Source of the DNA: a virus
IMG/VR virus record: IMGVR_UViG_3300030060_005658
Location: 913 to 57,973 of that record
Reading direction: 5' to 3' (one strand)
Length of the DNA: 57,061 bases
Shown piece after piece: positions 14,983 through 21,217 of the stretch. Position 1 is the first letter of the stretch; each line of letters starts with the position of its first letter. Under the pieces are notes generated by a model. That model did no database searches. It was not told the origin of the DNA and was given only the letters and a program-made list of their open reading frames with translations. The position numbers and the translations under genes were made by a program.

Positions 14983-15062
14983 TCGTAACACCTCTTGCAT
15001 TTAACATCAATAACGTCGTAACACTTAGAACAAAAGTAAATAGATTCAAACCAATCATACAT
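14979..15062 (-). CDS. Zinc-knuckle mini-protein with tag-like N-terminus
   Basis: 27 residues: MYDWFESIYF, close to the tag MGNWFDSILK, then two CxxC pairs (CSKC, CKRC). ATG at 15062 behind GGAGGTTTCTAG. If the N-terminus is a true tag, it is one of two outside the left arm. Confidence 0.6.
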   Translation of the reverse strand: MYDWFESIYFCSKCYDVIDVKCKRCYE

Positions 15063-15156
15063 CTAGAAACCTCCAATTCTACAATAGAGAGGAAGGCGTT
15101 CAGTAATAGGTCGTTCATGCTCTTATTACTGTTTGATGTATATGAATAGGGTTTCT

Positions 15157-15180
15157 CAAAGTAAAACCATATGGTAGTAT
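15157..15180 (+). promoter_or_regulatory. Operator copy 8 (right half missing)
   Basis: CAAAGTAAAACCATATGGTAGTATT. It stands upstream of the leftward mini-operon and could serve that strand as well, since the core is palindromic. Confidence 0.5.
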
Positions 15181-15242
15181 TAATAAAAATAATAATTTAT
15201 TATTTTAAATCTAATAAGACAGGCTGAACTGATGGTCTGATT

Positions 15243-15284
15243 GTCTAGAATTCTAGACGCTTAAGTAGTCACTTTTGACTACTT
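15243..15284. terminator. Two adjacent hairpins
   Basis: A 16-base perfect palindrome GTCTAGAATTCTAGAC (15243-15258) and AAGTAGTC-ACTTTT-GACTACTT (15263-15284). They lie in a 430-base gene-free stretch (15063-15493) that otherwise holds operator copies 8 and 9 and a leader to the 15494 gene. Terminator or insulator role is inference. Confidence 0.45.
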
Positions 15285-15383
15285 TATGTATCTTAACCTA
15301 TTCGTAATAACTAACCATAATGGTTTATTTTTTACACCAATTTCCTATTTCTCATTTCTCACGATTATCATAGCCATTGAACT

Positions 15384-15403
15384 ACCATATGCTCCTAACT
15401 TTG
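15384..15403 (+). promoter_or_regulatory. Operator copy 9 (left half missing)
   Basis: ACCATATGCTCCTAACTTTG, about 90 bases upstream of the 15494 gene, the same distance as copy 5 to its paralog at 13356. Confidence 0.55.
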
Positions 15404-15493
15404 TTAAAAGGAGCCTATTATATACCCCTGTAAAGTGGAGGTATTGTCCAGCGAGGACAGGAAGAACATAACTTAGTAAAACAGGTGATTAAA

Positions 15494-16000
15494 ATGAATG
15501 ACGCAGAATGGAATAGTATGAAAGTAGAACTTGAAGAGTTCTTTAGTGTATCAACACAGGACACTTCAGCAGTTCAGGGAGTTTATGCAGGATTGGCAGC
15601 AATGGGCGATTCTAATGCAGATTCCCGAATTGGAGCAAAGAAGGCATTACAAGCATTATTGAAGGACTTTGATGGTTCTCCAATTAATAGGCGTGGAAGC
15701 CGAGGAAACCTACCTACCACAGTAGCAGTAGTTCTTGACCAACTATCGGTTGAACTACGTGATGCAGTTGCAGGTGCTTTTGACTCAAACCCTAACTTTA
15801 GGGCTATTGTCCACCGACACGGAAAAGCCGTTTCTAACGGTGCTTCTCCGAATTATACGGATGGTGCAGAGTTTGGTGCTTATATCGCTGGAAAGGCGCG
15901 AAAGGCTGGTGCAAGCCTTTATTCCTCCGGTGATTGGGATGGTTCATTAGACACCTTAGTTTCTACTATCACTGAAATGGAGGTTTACGAAGAGGAATGA
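15494..16000 (+). CDS. Unknown protein, paralog of the gene at 13356
   Basis: 168 residues from ATG 15494 (GGTGATTAAA in front; an in-frame GTG nine bases earlier is the Shine-Dalgarno itself). Shared with its paralog: NADSR, a helix of 18-20 residues, SPINRRGSRGNLPTTV, and an acidic EMEVYEEE end. Ala/Gly-rich, helical, higher G+C than neighbours. Strong terminator follows. Function unknown. Confidence 0.75.
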   Translation: MNDAEWNSMKVELEEFFSVSTQDTSAVQGVYAGLAAMGDSNADSRIGAKKALQALLKDFDGSPINRRGSRGNLPTTVAVVLDQLSVELRDAVAGAFDSNPNFRAIVHRHGKAVSNGASPNYTDGAEFGAYIAGKARKAGASLYSSGDWDGSLDTLVSTITEMEVYEEE

Positions 16001-16028
16001 TTCTTCCTTTTCGTTCTCGCTGGACAAA

Positions 16029-16084
16029 CCCCCTAATCTGGGAATTGGGCTTAATTGCCTGATTCTCAGGTTAGGGTTTTTTTT
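16029..16084 (+). terminator. Long hairpin terminator with T run
   Basis: CCCTAATCTGGGA pairs imperfectly with TCTCAGGTTAGGG; tail of eight T residues. Strongest terminator of the cassette region. Confidence 0.7.
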
Positions 16085-16089
16085 ATTTT

Positions 16090-16113
16090 CAAAGTATAAA
16101 ACAACCATATGGT
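16090..16113 (+). promoter_or_regulatory. Operator copy 10 (right half missing)
   Basis: CAAAGTATAAAACAACCATATGGT, followed by a poly-A stretch and then the long non-coding region. Confidence 0.5.
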
Positions 16114-16735
16114 CCTAAAAAAATAAATTAGGGATTACTATATTTCGCCGCCTTACGGCGATACTTTTCATATAAATACCTCACGCAGCACGTAGATATG
16201 TTAAGCCTAATTAGTTATTATGCCTTTCAAACACGCTTATTTCCTAATTACTATGTATAAACCCTCTACATAATGGTCTTACATATTACCCTATTCACAA
16301 TTGGTCTTTCTTAAGGTCAATTCCAATTAACATTAGTATAATATTACATACTCACTACTGAATACTCTTATATTAATACTAATATTGATATTAACGTATG
16401 CGTCTATTATCTAATTTGGCTCACCTTCATTTCTCATCATTTCTCATGAGTGATAAATGAAAACCTATGCAAAATGAAGAGGTTGTGTTACATAAGTTAT
16501 TAATAATATATTTCAATTATCATTTATCACATTTATCATCATCTTCTATCTTCTTCTTCTTCTTCTTCTCTTGAGAGAGTGACCCCCTATGATAAATGAG
16601 AAATGAGAAATGAAATACATTTTGAATAGGTTACGCTACACAACATACACAATACGAATCCTTTATGTTTATTCTCATCCATGATGTGATGATAAACGAC
16701 ATAATAGATAAAAAACAAACAAGGAGAATAAAAAT
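16114..16735. other. Non-coding region with inverted repeats, candidate origin
   Basis: No supportable gene in 620 bases. Contents in order: a GCCGCCTTACGGC hairpin (near 16148), very AT-rich sequence with many TATTA/TAATA words, TTCATTTCTCATCATTTCTCATGAG (16427-16450), a pyrimidine tract with CTT repeats (about 16541-16570), and ATGATAAATGAGAAATGAGAAATGAAAT (16589-16616), which is an inverted copy of the first. Iterons plus AT-rich and pyrimidine tracts would suit a replication origin; a control region for the replication operon is equally possible. Confidence 0.45.
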
Positions 16736-17611
16736 ATGACGATAGTAACAAAAGAAAAATATAATGGTTGGTTAATAGGATTTAAATCTAGTAAGATTAA
16801 ATTGTGGCGATTTATTATTGATAGTAAGGCCGAAGTAATTAAGCAAACTATGAGTAGATGGGGCGTTTCTCAGAAAACAGCAGAATCATATTATTTGAAA
16901 TATATTCCTGATTTAATTGCTTTATTAGCAACAGATGAAACAGAAAGAGAACAATATATTCAAGAACACTATTTTGCCTGTCATAAAGCAAAATATGAGG
17001 CTCATCTTTTTGAACAAAAGAAAAATAAAAAAGGTATTGAATCTAATAAGGCAAAAAGTAAAAGAGTAATTAATAAATGGTCTGAACACGAATTAAAATC
17101 TTTAGTTTCTTTACATGGTTTACACCACATGAATTGGGCTGATATAGCAGCGAAACTTAATACTACCTTTCATGGTGATAAAACAATAAGAACTAAACAT
17201 AGTGTTGCTGCTAGATATAATGGCATAAAACGTAAAGAATTAAAATCTGCATCAACAAAAAGAAATGCACCCAAAGTTAATAAGGGCGCGAAACAAGAGA
17301 ATGATAAGATTGTTCTAGATGCTACAAAGGAGGCGAAAGTAATGAGTTTTAATGATACACAGAAATCTATTTCAGTTATGTGTGATAGAATCAAAACTAT
17401 GTTACTTGCTAAGAATAAACAATATGGGGATTCAGTAATGAGTCCTATTCGTGTATTCTCTAAGGCTGATAAAACAGAACAATTGAAAGTGCGAATTGAT
17501 GATAAAATTAATCGTCTTCTTCAGGGCGATGAAAGTATTGAATCAGATGTTGATGTAATTGACGATTTGATTGGATATCTTATTCTATTAAGAATAACAA
17601 TGGAGGAATAA
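16736..17611 (+). CDS. HTH/SANT-like protein fused to nucleotide-metabolism-like C-terminal domain
   Basis: 291 residues. N-terminal helical part, then a Myb/SANT-like segment (WSEHELKSLVSLHG..NWADIAAKLN..RTKHSVAARY, about residues 120-165), a basic linker, and a C-terminal domain (NKQYGDS, KVRIDDKINRLL, DVIDDLIGYLIL) matching the DUF1599/Nmad1-like group of MazG-related proteins associated with nucleotide modification. The fusion suggests DNA binding plus nucleotide handling. Start ATG behind AAGGAGAATAAAAAT. Domain assignments are by eye. Confidence 0.7.
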   Translation: MTIVTKEKYNGWLIGFKSSKIKLWRFIIDSKAEVIKQTMSRWGVSQKTAESYYLKYIPDLIALLATDETEREQYIQEHYFACHKAKYEAHLFEQKKNKKGIESNKAKSKRVINKWSEHELKSLVSLHGLHHMNWADIAAKLNTTFHGDKTIRTKHSVAARYNGIKRKELKSASTKRNAPKVNKGAKQENDKIVLDATKEAKVMSFNDTQKSISVMCDRIKTMLLAKNKQYGDSVMSPIRVFSKADKTEQLKVRIDDKINRLLQGDESIESDVDVIDDLIGYLILLRITMEE

Positions 17612-17613
17612 AT

Positions 17614-17796
17614 ATGGATAAAACAAATGAAATGATGAAAGAAATAATTAAATTTAGACAGGAAATGCTTGAAGCATTAAGTCAAACTAAATCTCTAACG
17701 AACGAAGCATGGGCAGTATATGTTCAACATTGTGATAGATGTGATAAGATATTTCCTAGTGAAGTATGGCCTTTATATGAGGAAGTGATACAATGA
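17614..17796 (+). CDS. Small protein of unknown function
   Basis: 60 residues, helical N-terminal half, CDRCDK in the middle (one CxxC). ATG follows the previous stop by two bases; ATGA overlap with the next gene. No known domain. Confidence 0.65.
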   Translation: MDKTNEMMKEIIKFRQEMLEALSQTKSLTNEAWAVYVQHCDRCDKIFPSEVWPLYEEVIQ

Positions 17797-18266
17797 AAAG
17801 TAGACGAAGACAAAATGAAACACAAATAGTATATTGCCATAAATGCAGCGTTGGATATTCAGTATCTAGTATTACTAACAAAAGAGGTAAATTATATTGT
17901 AAAAGGTGCGGAGTAACAACTAATTTTACCCCACCTGAAAAGGAAAAGACACTTCTAGAAACAATTAAAAATCATAGGTTAAAACATCCTAGTGATAAAA
18001 TTTCTTTTGGTGAAAAACCAGTCAAGAATTGGACAACAAGAGAAATGAAAAAGATTGAAAGGTATAGAAGGTATGTAACTGTATTAAATGAGTTTGCATA
18101 TAAACATGAAAATTCTCCAGTAGTTCCAGCAATAAAGGATATGACTTTGATGCTTAAAGCAGAAAATAGTATTCAAGAAATGGATAATGCTTGGAGTGCA
18201 ATTAAAATTGTTCTACAAAGTAATGAAGAAATCAAGACCTTCATTAATAATAAAAAGAATGCTTAA
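17793..18266 (+). CDS. Zinc-ribbon protein with helical C-terminal domain
   Basis: 157 residues: CHKC...CKRCG zinc ribbon at residues 14-38, a basic linker, then a helical domain (NSPVVPAIKDMTLMLKAENS) with faint likeness to the NPIVPVITGILSQAQENA part of the 13356 product. May be a regulator. Last protein gene before the tRNA cluster. Confidence 0.65.
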   Translation: MKSRRRQNETQIVYCHKCSVGYSVSSITNKRGKLYCKRCGVTTNFTPPEKEKTLLETIKNHRLKHPSDKISFGEKPVKNWTTREMKKIERYRRYVTVLNEFAYKHENSPVVPAIKDMTLMLKAENSIQEMDNAWSAIKIVLQSNEEIKTFINNKKNA

Positions 18267-18277
18267 TTGAACAATAT

Positions 18278-18354
18278 GGGTCTATGGCTTAGTCAGGTAG
18301 AGCAACGGGCTTTTAACCCGTCGGTCAAGGGTTCAAATCCCTTTAGACCCACCA
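18278..18354 (+). tRNA. tRNA-Lys (anticodon UUU), CCA encoded
   Basis: Acceptor GGGTCTA/TAGACCC, D arm, anticodon stem ACGGG/CCCGT with loop CTTTTAA, variable loop, T arm AAGGG-TTCAAAT-CCCTT, discriminator A and genomic CCA (18352-18354). AAA is a common Lys codon in this AT-rich genome. Confidence 0.95.
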
Positions 18355-18360
18355 TATTTT

Positions 18361-18476
18361 AACTCGGTTTTTGCCAAATAAAAAAGATAAAGACCATATG
18401 TTACGTCGCCGTGATGGCAATAGGGGTTATACACTGGTTTGTTAAAACTAGTAAACAACCGAAATCTTTCCGAGTT
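18361..18476 (+). ncRNA. Pseudoknot RNA unit 1
   Basis: Closing stem AACTCGG (18361) / CCGAGTT (18470); stem 2 TTGCCA (18371) / TGGCAA (18415); stem 3 AAAGAT (18383) / ATCTTT (18464), which crosses stem 2 to make a pseudoknot and abuts the closing stem. Between stem-2 and stem-3 3' strands is a hairpin ACTGGTTT/AAACTAGT. Begins six bases after tRNA-Lys. Function unknown. Confidence 0.75.
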
Positions 18477-18479
18477 TTC

Positions 18480-18547
18480 CAAGGTTTTACACAATAATAA
18501 ATTAAACGGGGGCCAAGAACGCATTGTGTGTAGTTTAATTTTCCTTG
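18480..18547 (+). ncRNA. Pseudoknot RNA unit 2 (short)
   Basis: Same order: CAAGG (18480) / CCTTG (18543); ACACAAT (18489) / ATTGTGT (18523); AAATTAAAC (18499) / GTTTAATTT (18533). No internal hairpin between the last two strands. Stems differ in sequence from unit 1 but pair perfectly. Confidence 0.7.
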
Positions 18548-18550
18548 TTT

Positions 18551-18629
18551 GCGGTTTTGTATTAATTAAAAACGATAAAGGGTTGTAGCAAATAATAGGG
18601 GTGTGCTTCTTGCACCGAAATCGTTCCGC
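18551..18629 (+). ncRNA. Pseudoknot RNA unit 3
   Basis: GCGG (18551) / CCGC (18626); TATTA (18560) / TAATA (18593); AACGAT (18571) / ATCGTT (18620); hairpin GGTGT..GCACC between. Keeps the GGTTTT start, ATAGGGG after stem 2 and CGAAATCGTTCC end seen in unit 1. Confidence 0.75.
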
Positions 18630-18641
18630 TTTTTAATTCAT

Positions 18642-18724
18642 ATCTCGGTTTAGCAACAAATAAAAACTAGAAAACGTTCATCCATGTTGATAGTAGTGGT
18701 TTCGCTATGAACTAGTTCCGAGAT
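18642..18724 (+). ncRNA. Pseudoknot RNA unit 4
   Basis: ATCTCGG (18642) / CCGAGAT (18718); CAAC (18654) / GTTG (18686); AACTAG (18665) / CTAGTT (18712); hairpin AGTG-GTTT-CGCT between. Stem 2 is the shortest of the set. Confidence 0.7.
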
Positions 18725-18737
18725 TATTAAACATAAA

Positions 18738-18820
18738 GCAGGTATATCCGAGTTGGTCAAAGGAGCCGGAGTTAAGTTCCGGTGCTTAATGCTTCGTAGG
18801 TTCAAATCCTACTACCTGCA
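18738..18820 (+). tRNA. tRNA-Leu (anticodon UAA)
   Basis: Acceptor GCAGGTA/TACCTGC, anticodon stem CCGGA/TCCGG with loop GTTAAGT, long class II variable arm (TGCTTAATGCTTCG), T arm GTAGG-TTCAAAT-CCTAC, discriminator A. No genomic CCA, unlike the Lys tRNA. UUA is the favoured Leu codon here. Confidence 0.93.
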
Positions 18821-18830
18821 CTTTTATTCT

Positions 18831-18944
18831 ATTACTGGGTTTTGTGCCAAATAAAAACGAAAAAGGTATTTTTCATCGAGAATTCTTTCAAGGAGTTCAG
18901 GAAGGCAATAAGGGCGGTATGTGGTCAAATTCGTTCCCAGTAAT
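18831..18944 (+). ncRNA. Pseudoknot RNA unit 5
   Basis: ATTACTGGG (18831) / CCCAGTAAT (18936); TGCC (18845) / GGCA (18904); AACGAA (18856) / TTCGTT (18930). Shares GGTTTT, GCCAAATAAAAA and GGCAATA(A)GGG with unit 1. Ends 13 bases before the next start codon. Confidence 0.75.
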
Positions 18945-18957
18945 TAGAGGTGATTAA

Positions 18958-19083
18958 ATGAAATGTAAAGAATGTAATAATAGAGCAACAACGAAATATT
19001 TCCATTTTGTTGTTTGTGAAATCATTGCTATTGATTTATGTGATAAGTGTTGTGATATATATGATAGAATGCAAAAAGTGTAA
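18958..19083 (+). CDS. Zinc-knuckle mini-protein
   Basis: 41 residues with CKEC and CDKC pairs. ATG behind AGAGGTGATTAA. First gene of the long rightward operon after the RNA array; overlaps the next gene by 23 bases. Confidence 0.7.
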   Translation: MKCKECNNRATTKYFHFVVCEIIAIDLCDKCCDIYDRMQKV

Positions 19084-19216
19084 TGATACAGGAATGGTTC
19101 CAATAATAATTATTTCTCCGTTTGGTGAAAAAGAACAAGATGTTATTATTTGTGAATGTGTTCTTGAGCAAATAGAAAAAGAGTATTTAGACAAAGAGGC
19201 GACTCTTAATGAATGA
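19061..19216 (+). CDS. DnaJ-type zinc-knuckle mini-protein
   Basis: 51 residues, MIECKKCNDTGMV start (a C-x-x-C-x-D/G-T-G knuckle as in DnaJ repeats), second pair CEC near residue 34, acidic helical end. The ATG at 19061 is preferred to an upstream frame extension. Likely structural zinc. Confidence 0.65.
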   Translation: MIECKKCNDTGMVPIIIISPFGEKEQDVIICECVLEQIEKEYLDKEATLNE

Positions 19217-19358
19217 CTTATATAGAGTGGCCCCTATCCAAAAGTGTAGAAACTGTGGGGCGATAAAACCTAATTATTTAACGGGTAATTGTAATGGTTG
19301 TCCAAAGTGTATAAGTATGGGTTTTGTTTGTTGGTGTAATTATAAGGTGATTAAATGA
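19209..19358 (+). CDS. Cys-rich mini-protein
   Basis: 49 residues with seven Cys in CRNC, CNGCPKC and CWC groups; room for two zinc ions. Overlaps both neighbours (ATGA at the end). Confidence 0.65.
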   Translation: MNDLYRVAPIQKCRNCGAIKPNYLTGNCNGCPKCISMGFVCWCNYKVIK

Positions 19359-19930
19359 ATATATTTGTTTTAGATATGAGTCCAGAAATTAGTGCAAAGC
19401 ATATGGTAGATAAACATGTAGTTAAAATGCCTACTGAAAGTATGCAAATGTTATCCACTAATTTAGATTATTTTAATATTCAAAGTCCATATAAACCAGT
19501 AATGTTAAATCATCCCTGCACTATTTGGGCAAGACAAAGTTATGAAAATCATGAATGGTTATTAGAACATTGTCTAGCATTATGCAAAGAATATACTGCT
19601 AGATATGGTAAAGTTCATGCAGTTGAAAATACTTTTAATCAGTATTGGGATGAACTTCATCAACAAACACTTTATGCTCATTGGCCTACTATTGGTTTAA
19701 CTCCATTTGCTATTGCTATGGATGATGCTTATCGTGTAAAACAAAATGAAGGAGAAGATGATTTTTCTTTTGCTATTCGTTCTTATCACAATTATTATTG
19801 TTATGGTAAAAACCATATTGCCAATTGGAAAATACCAGAACACAGACCTAATTGGTTTGAAAAGAAATATTTTAAAAGAAAGAAAACAACTAATGTAAAA
19901 AGAATTAGTTGGCCACCAAGGAGAGATTAA
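19355..19930 (+). CDS. Pyrimidine dimer DNA glycosylase-like protein
   Basis: 191 residues. Matches the Pyr_excise (DenV-like) family pattern: NIFVLDMSPEISAKHMVDKHVVKM start, NHPCTIWAR, HCLALCKEYTARYGKVH, LTPFAIAMDDAY and a YYCYGKNHIANWK end. In phages such genes are annotated as UV-damage glycosylases, though this short-start branch may act differently. Plausible role: repair of viral DNA in sunlit water. Assigned by eye from several conserved blocks. Confidence 0.75.
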   Translation: MNIFVLDMSPEISAKHMVDKHVVKMPTESMQMLSTNLDYFNIQSPYKPVMLNHPCTIWARQSYENHEWLLEHCLALCKEYTARYGKVHAVENTFNQYWDELHQQTLYAHWPTIGLTPFAIAMDDAYRVKQNEGEDDFSFAIRSYHNYYCYGKNHIANWKIPEHRPNWFEKKYFKRKKTTNVKRISWPPRRD

Positions 19931-19931
19931 T

Positions 19932-20426
19932 ATGAAGTTATTGAAAATAGTAGAAGAATACTTAAATGAAAGAGACATGCAATTTGCTGTATTAAAGGAG
20001 GAATCCACAATTGCATTTGCATTTGAAGGTGTGAATAATATTCATTGGAATTGTATTTTCCAAACGAGAGAAGAAGAAGAACAGGTAATGTTTTATTCTA
20101 ATTTTAATGAAGATATTAAACCTAAATATATTCAAAATGTTATTAATTATATCATAGATGAGAATTATAGATTAGTGGTTGGTAACTTTGAAATAGATAG
20201 AAGAGATGGAGAATTAAATTATAAAACATCTCTTGATTGTAGCGAAGTTGAATTAACTCATGGTTTGCTGGACGGAATTATGTTTAATAATTTATCTACT
20301 ATGGATAAACACATAAACAATTTTAGTCGTTTGAACAGAGGAAAACCACCTGAGTTGATACAGAATGAAATTAATATAAGATTAGACAATCCAAATTGGA
20401 AAGATAGTTTGGGTGATTTAGAATGA
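19932..20426 (+). CDS. YbjN-like domain protein
   Basis: 164 residues. The pattern of beta strands and NFEIDRRDGELNYKTSLDC followed by a TMDKHINNF-type helix matches the YbjN (type III secretion chaperone-like) fold. Role in viruses unknown. Starts two bases after the glycosylase gene. Confidence 0.6.
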   Translation: MKLLKIVEEYLNERDMQFAVLKEESTIAFAFEGVNNIHWNCIFQTREEEEQVMFYSNFNEDIKPKYIQNVINYIIDENYRLVVGNFEIDRRDGELNYKTSLDCSEVELTHGLLDGIMFNNLSTMDKHINNFSRLNRGKPPELIQNEINIRLDNPNWKDSLGDLE

Positions 20427-20692
20427 AGGAAGTGAAAAAAATGAAAGTAATAAGCGAATGGAATGTAAAGAAAACAAGAAAAGAATTTGAATGCTATACC
20501 TGTGGAATGATTATTCCAATAGGTTCATCAACAAGAAATCAAAAGATTTCTACTGATGATGGTATCATAACAGTTAGAAATTGTGATTTTGAATGTGGTG
20601 TTAAAAAGAAGGTAAACTATAATAAGATAGTTTATCCTATCCTTACAGGTATAATTGCATTTGTAGCATATATGATTTGGAGTGGAATGTAA
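20423..20692 (+). CDS. Zinc-ribbon membrane protein
   Basis: 89 residues (83 from a second ATG at 20441, which has the better ribosome site). ECYTCGMIIPIGS suggests half of a zinc ribbon, completed by CDFECG. The last 22 residues form a transmembrane helix ending WSGM. Function unknown. Confidence 0.65.
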   Translation: MKEVKKMKVISEWNVKKTRKEFECYTCGMIIPIGSSTRNQKISTDDGIITVRNCDFECGVKKKVNYNKIVYPILTGIIAFVAYMIWSGM

Positions 20693-20937
20693 TGAGCGTA
20701 ACGGTTGAATTTGTTTTGATTGATGATATGGATATGCCTCCGATTGTGATAGCAATGGATAGGCAGAATCAACCAAAAGTAACAATAAATAATTATTATA
20801 GAGAATGGCTTGGTATTCATCGGAAAGTATTCGGTGGTATGGGTGAAGGTCTTTTTAATAAGATTGACCAACTAGTAGATAATATGCTTAAAGAAGGTTG
20901 GGAATATAAACAAATGGATAAGGAGGATTTGGAATGA
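20692..20937 (+). CDS. Unknown small protein
   Basis: 81 residues from the ATG in TAATG at 20692; a start at 20677 would add five residues. Beta-rich N-terminal half, helical end (FNKIDQLVDNMLKEGWEYK). No domain recognised. Confidence 0.65.
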   Translation: MSVTVEFVLIDDMDMPPIVIAMDRQNQPKVTINNYYREWLGIHRKVFGGMGEGLFNKIDQLVDNMLKEGWEYKQMDKEDLE

Positions 20938-21020
20938 ATAAGAAAATAAATATGGAAGAACATGTTGAATGGATTCTAGCAATTAGAAACTGTGCTGAAA
21001 GGATGGGGTTGATTGAATGA
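20934..21020 (+). CDS. Small helical peptide
   Basis: 28 residues (HVEWILAIRNCAERMGLIE), overlapping its neighbours by four bases on each side, which supports it as a real gene. Unknown. Confidence 0.5.
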   Translation: MNKKINMEEHVEWILAIRNCAERMGLIE

Positions 21021-21217
21021 ATTTTGAAAAAGATATGTTAATTCAAAAAATGAATCAAAACTTATGTAATCATGATAAGTATAAAATAATTAATGAAACA
21101 TTAGAATCTTTGGATTCTGGAGCAGATGTGCTTACTACTTATTTTAAGTGTAAAAAATGTGGCTTAACAGGTAGAGAAGTTACAACAATATTACCTATAA
21201 TATGGGGTGTAGAATAA
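21017..21217 (+). CDS. Zinc-binding small protein
   Basis: 66 residues, CNHDK and CKKCG with a preceding beta strand (TTYFKCKKCG): a Cys/His zinc ribbon. TAATG overlap to the next gene. Confidence 0.65.
   Translation: MNFEKDMLIQKMNQNLCNHDKYKIINETLESLDSGADVLTTYFKCKKCGLTGREVTTILPIIWGVE

Noticed and set aside
12049-16113. CRISPR array
   Set aside because: The repeated element is palindromic with variable spacing, spacers are hundreds of bases and contain genes, and no cas genes are present apart from a Cas4-like nuclease far away.
18389-18402. Another operator copy (GACCATATGTTACG)
   Set aside because: Only the CATATG core matches, with no CAAAG/CTTTG half-sites, and it lies in the loop of pseudoknot RNA unit 1.
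18361-18944. HDV-like or twister ribozymes
   Set aside because: The crossing stem 2/stem 3 resembles HDV topology, but the required P1 length, P1.1 and catalytic-core sequences are not visible, and twister consensus bases are missing. Only the general topology is claimed.
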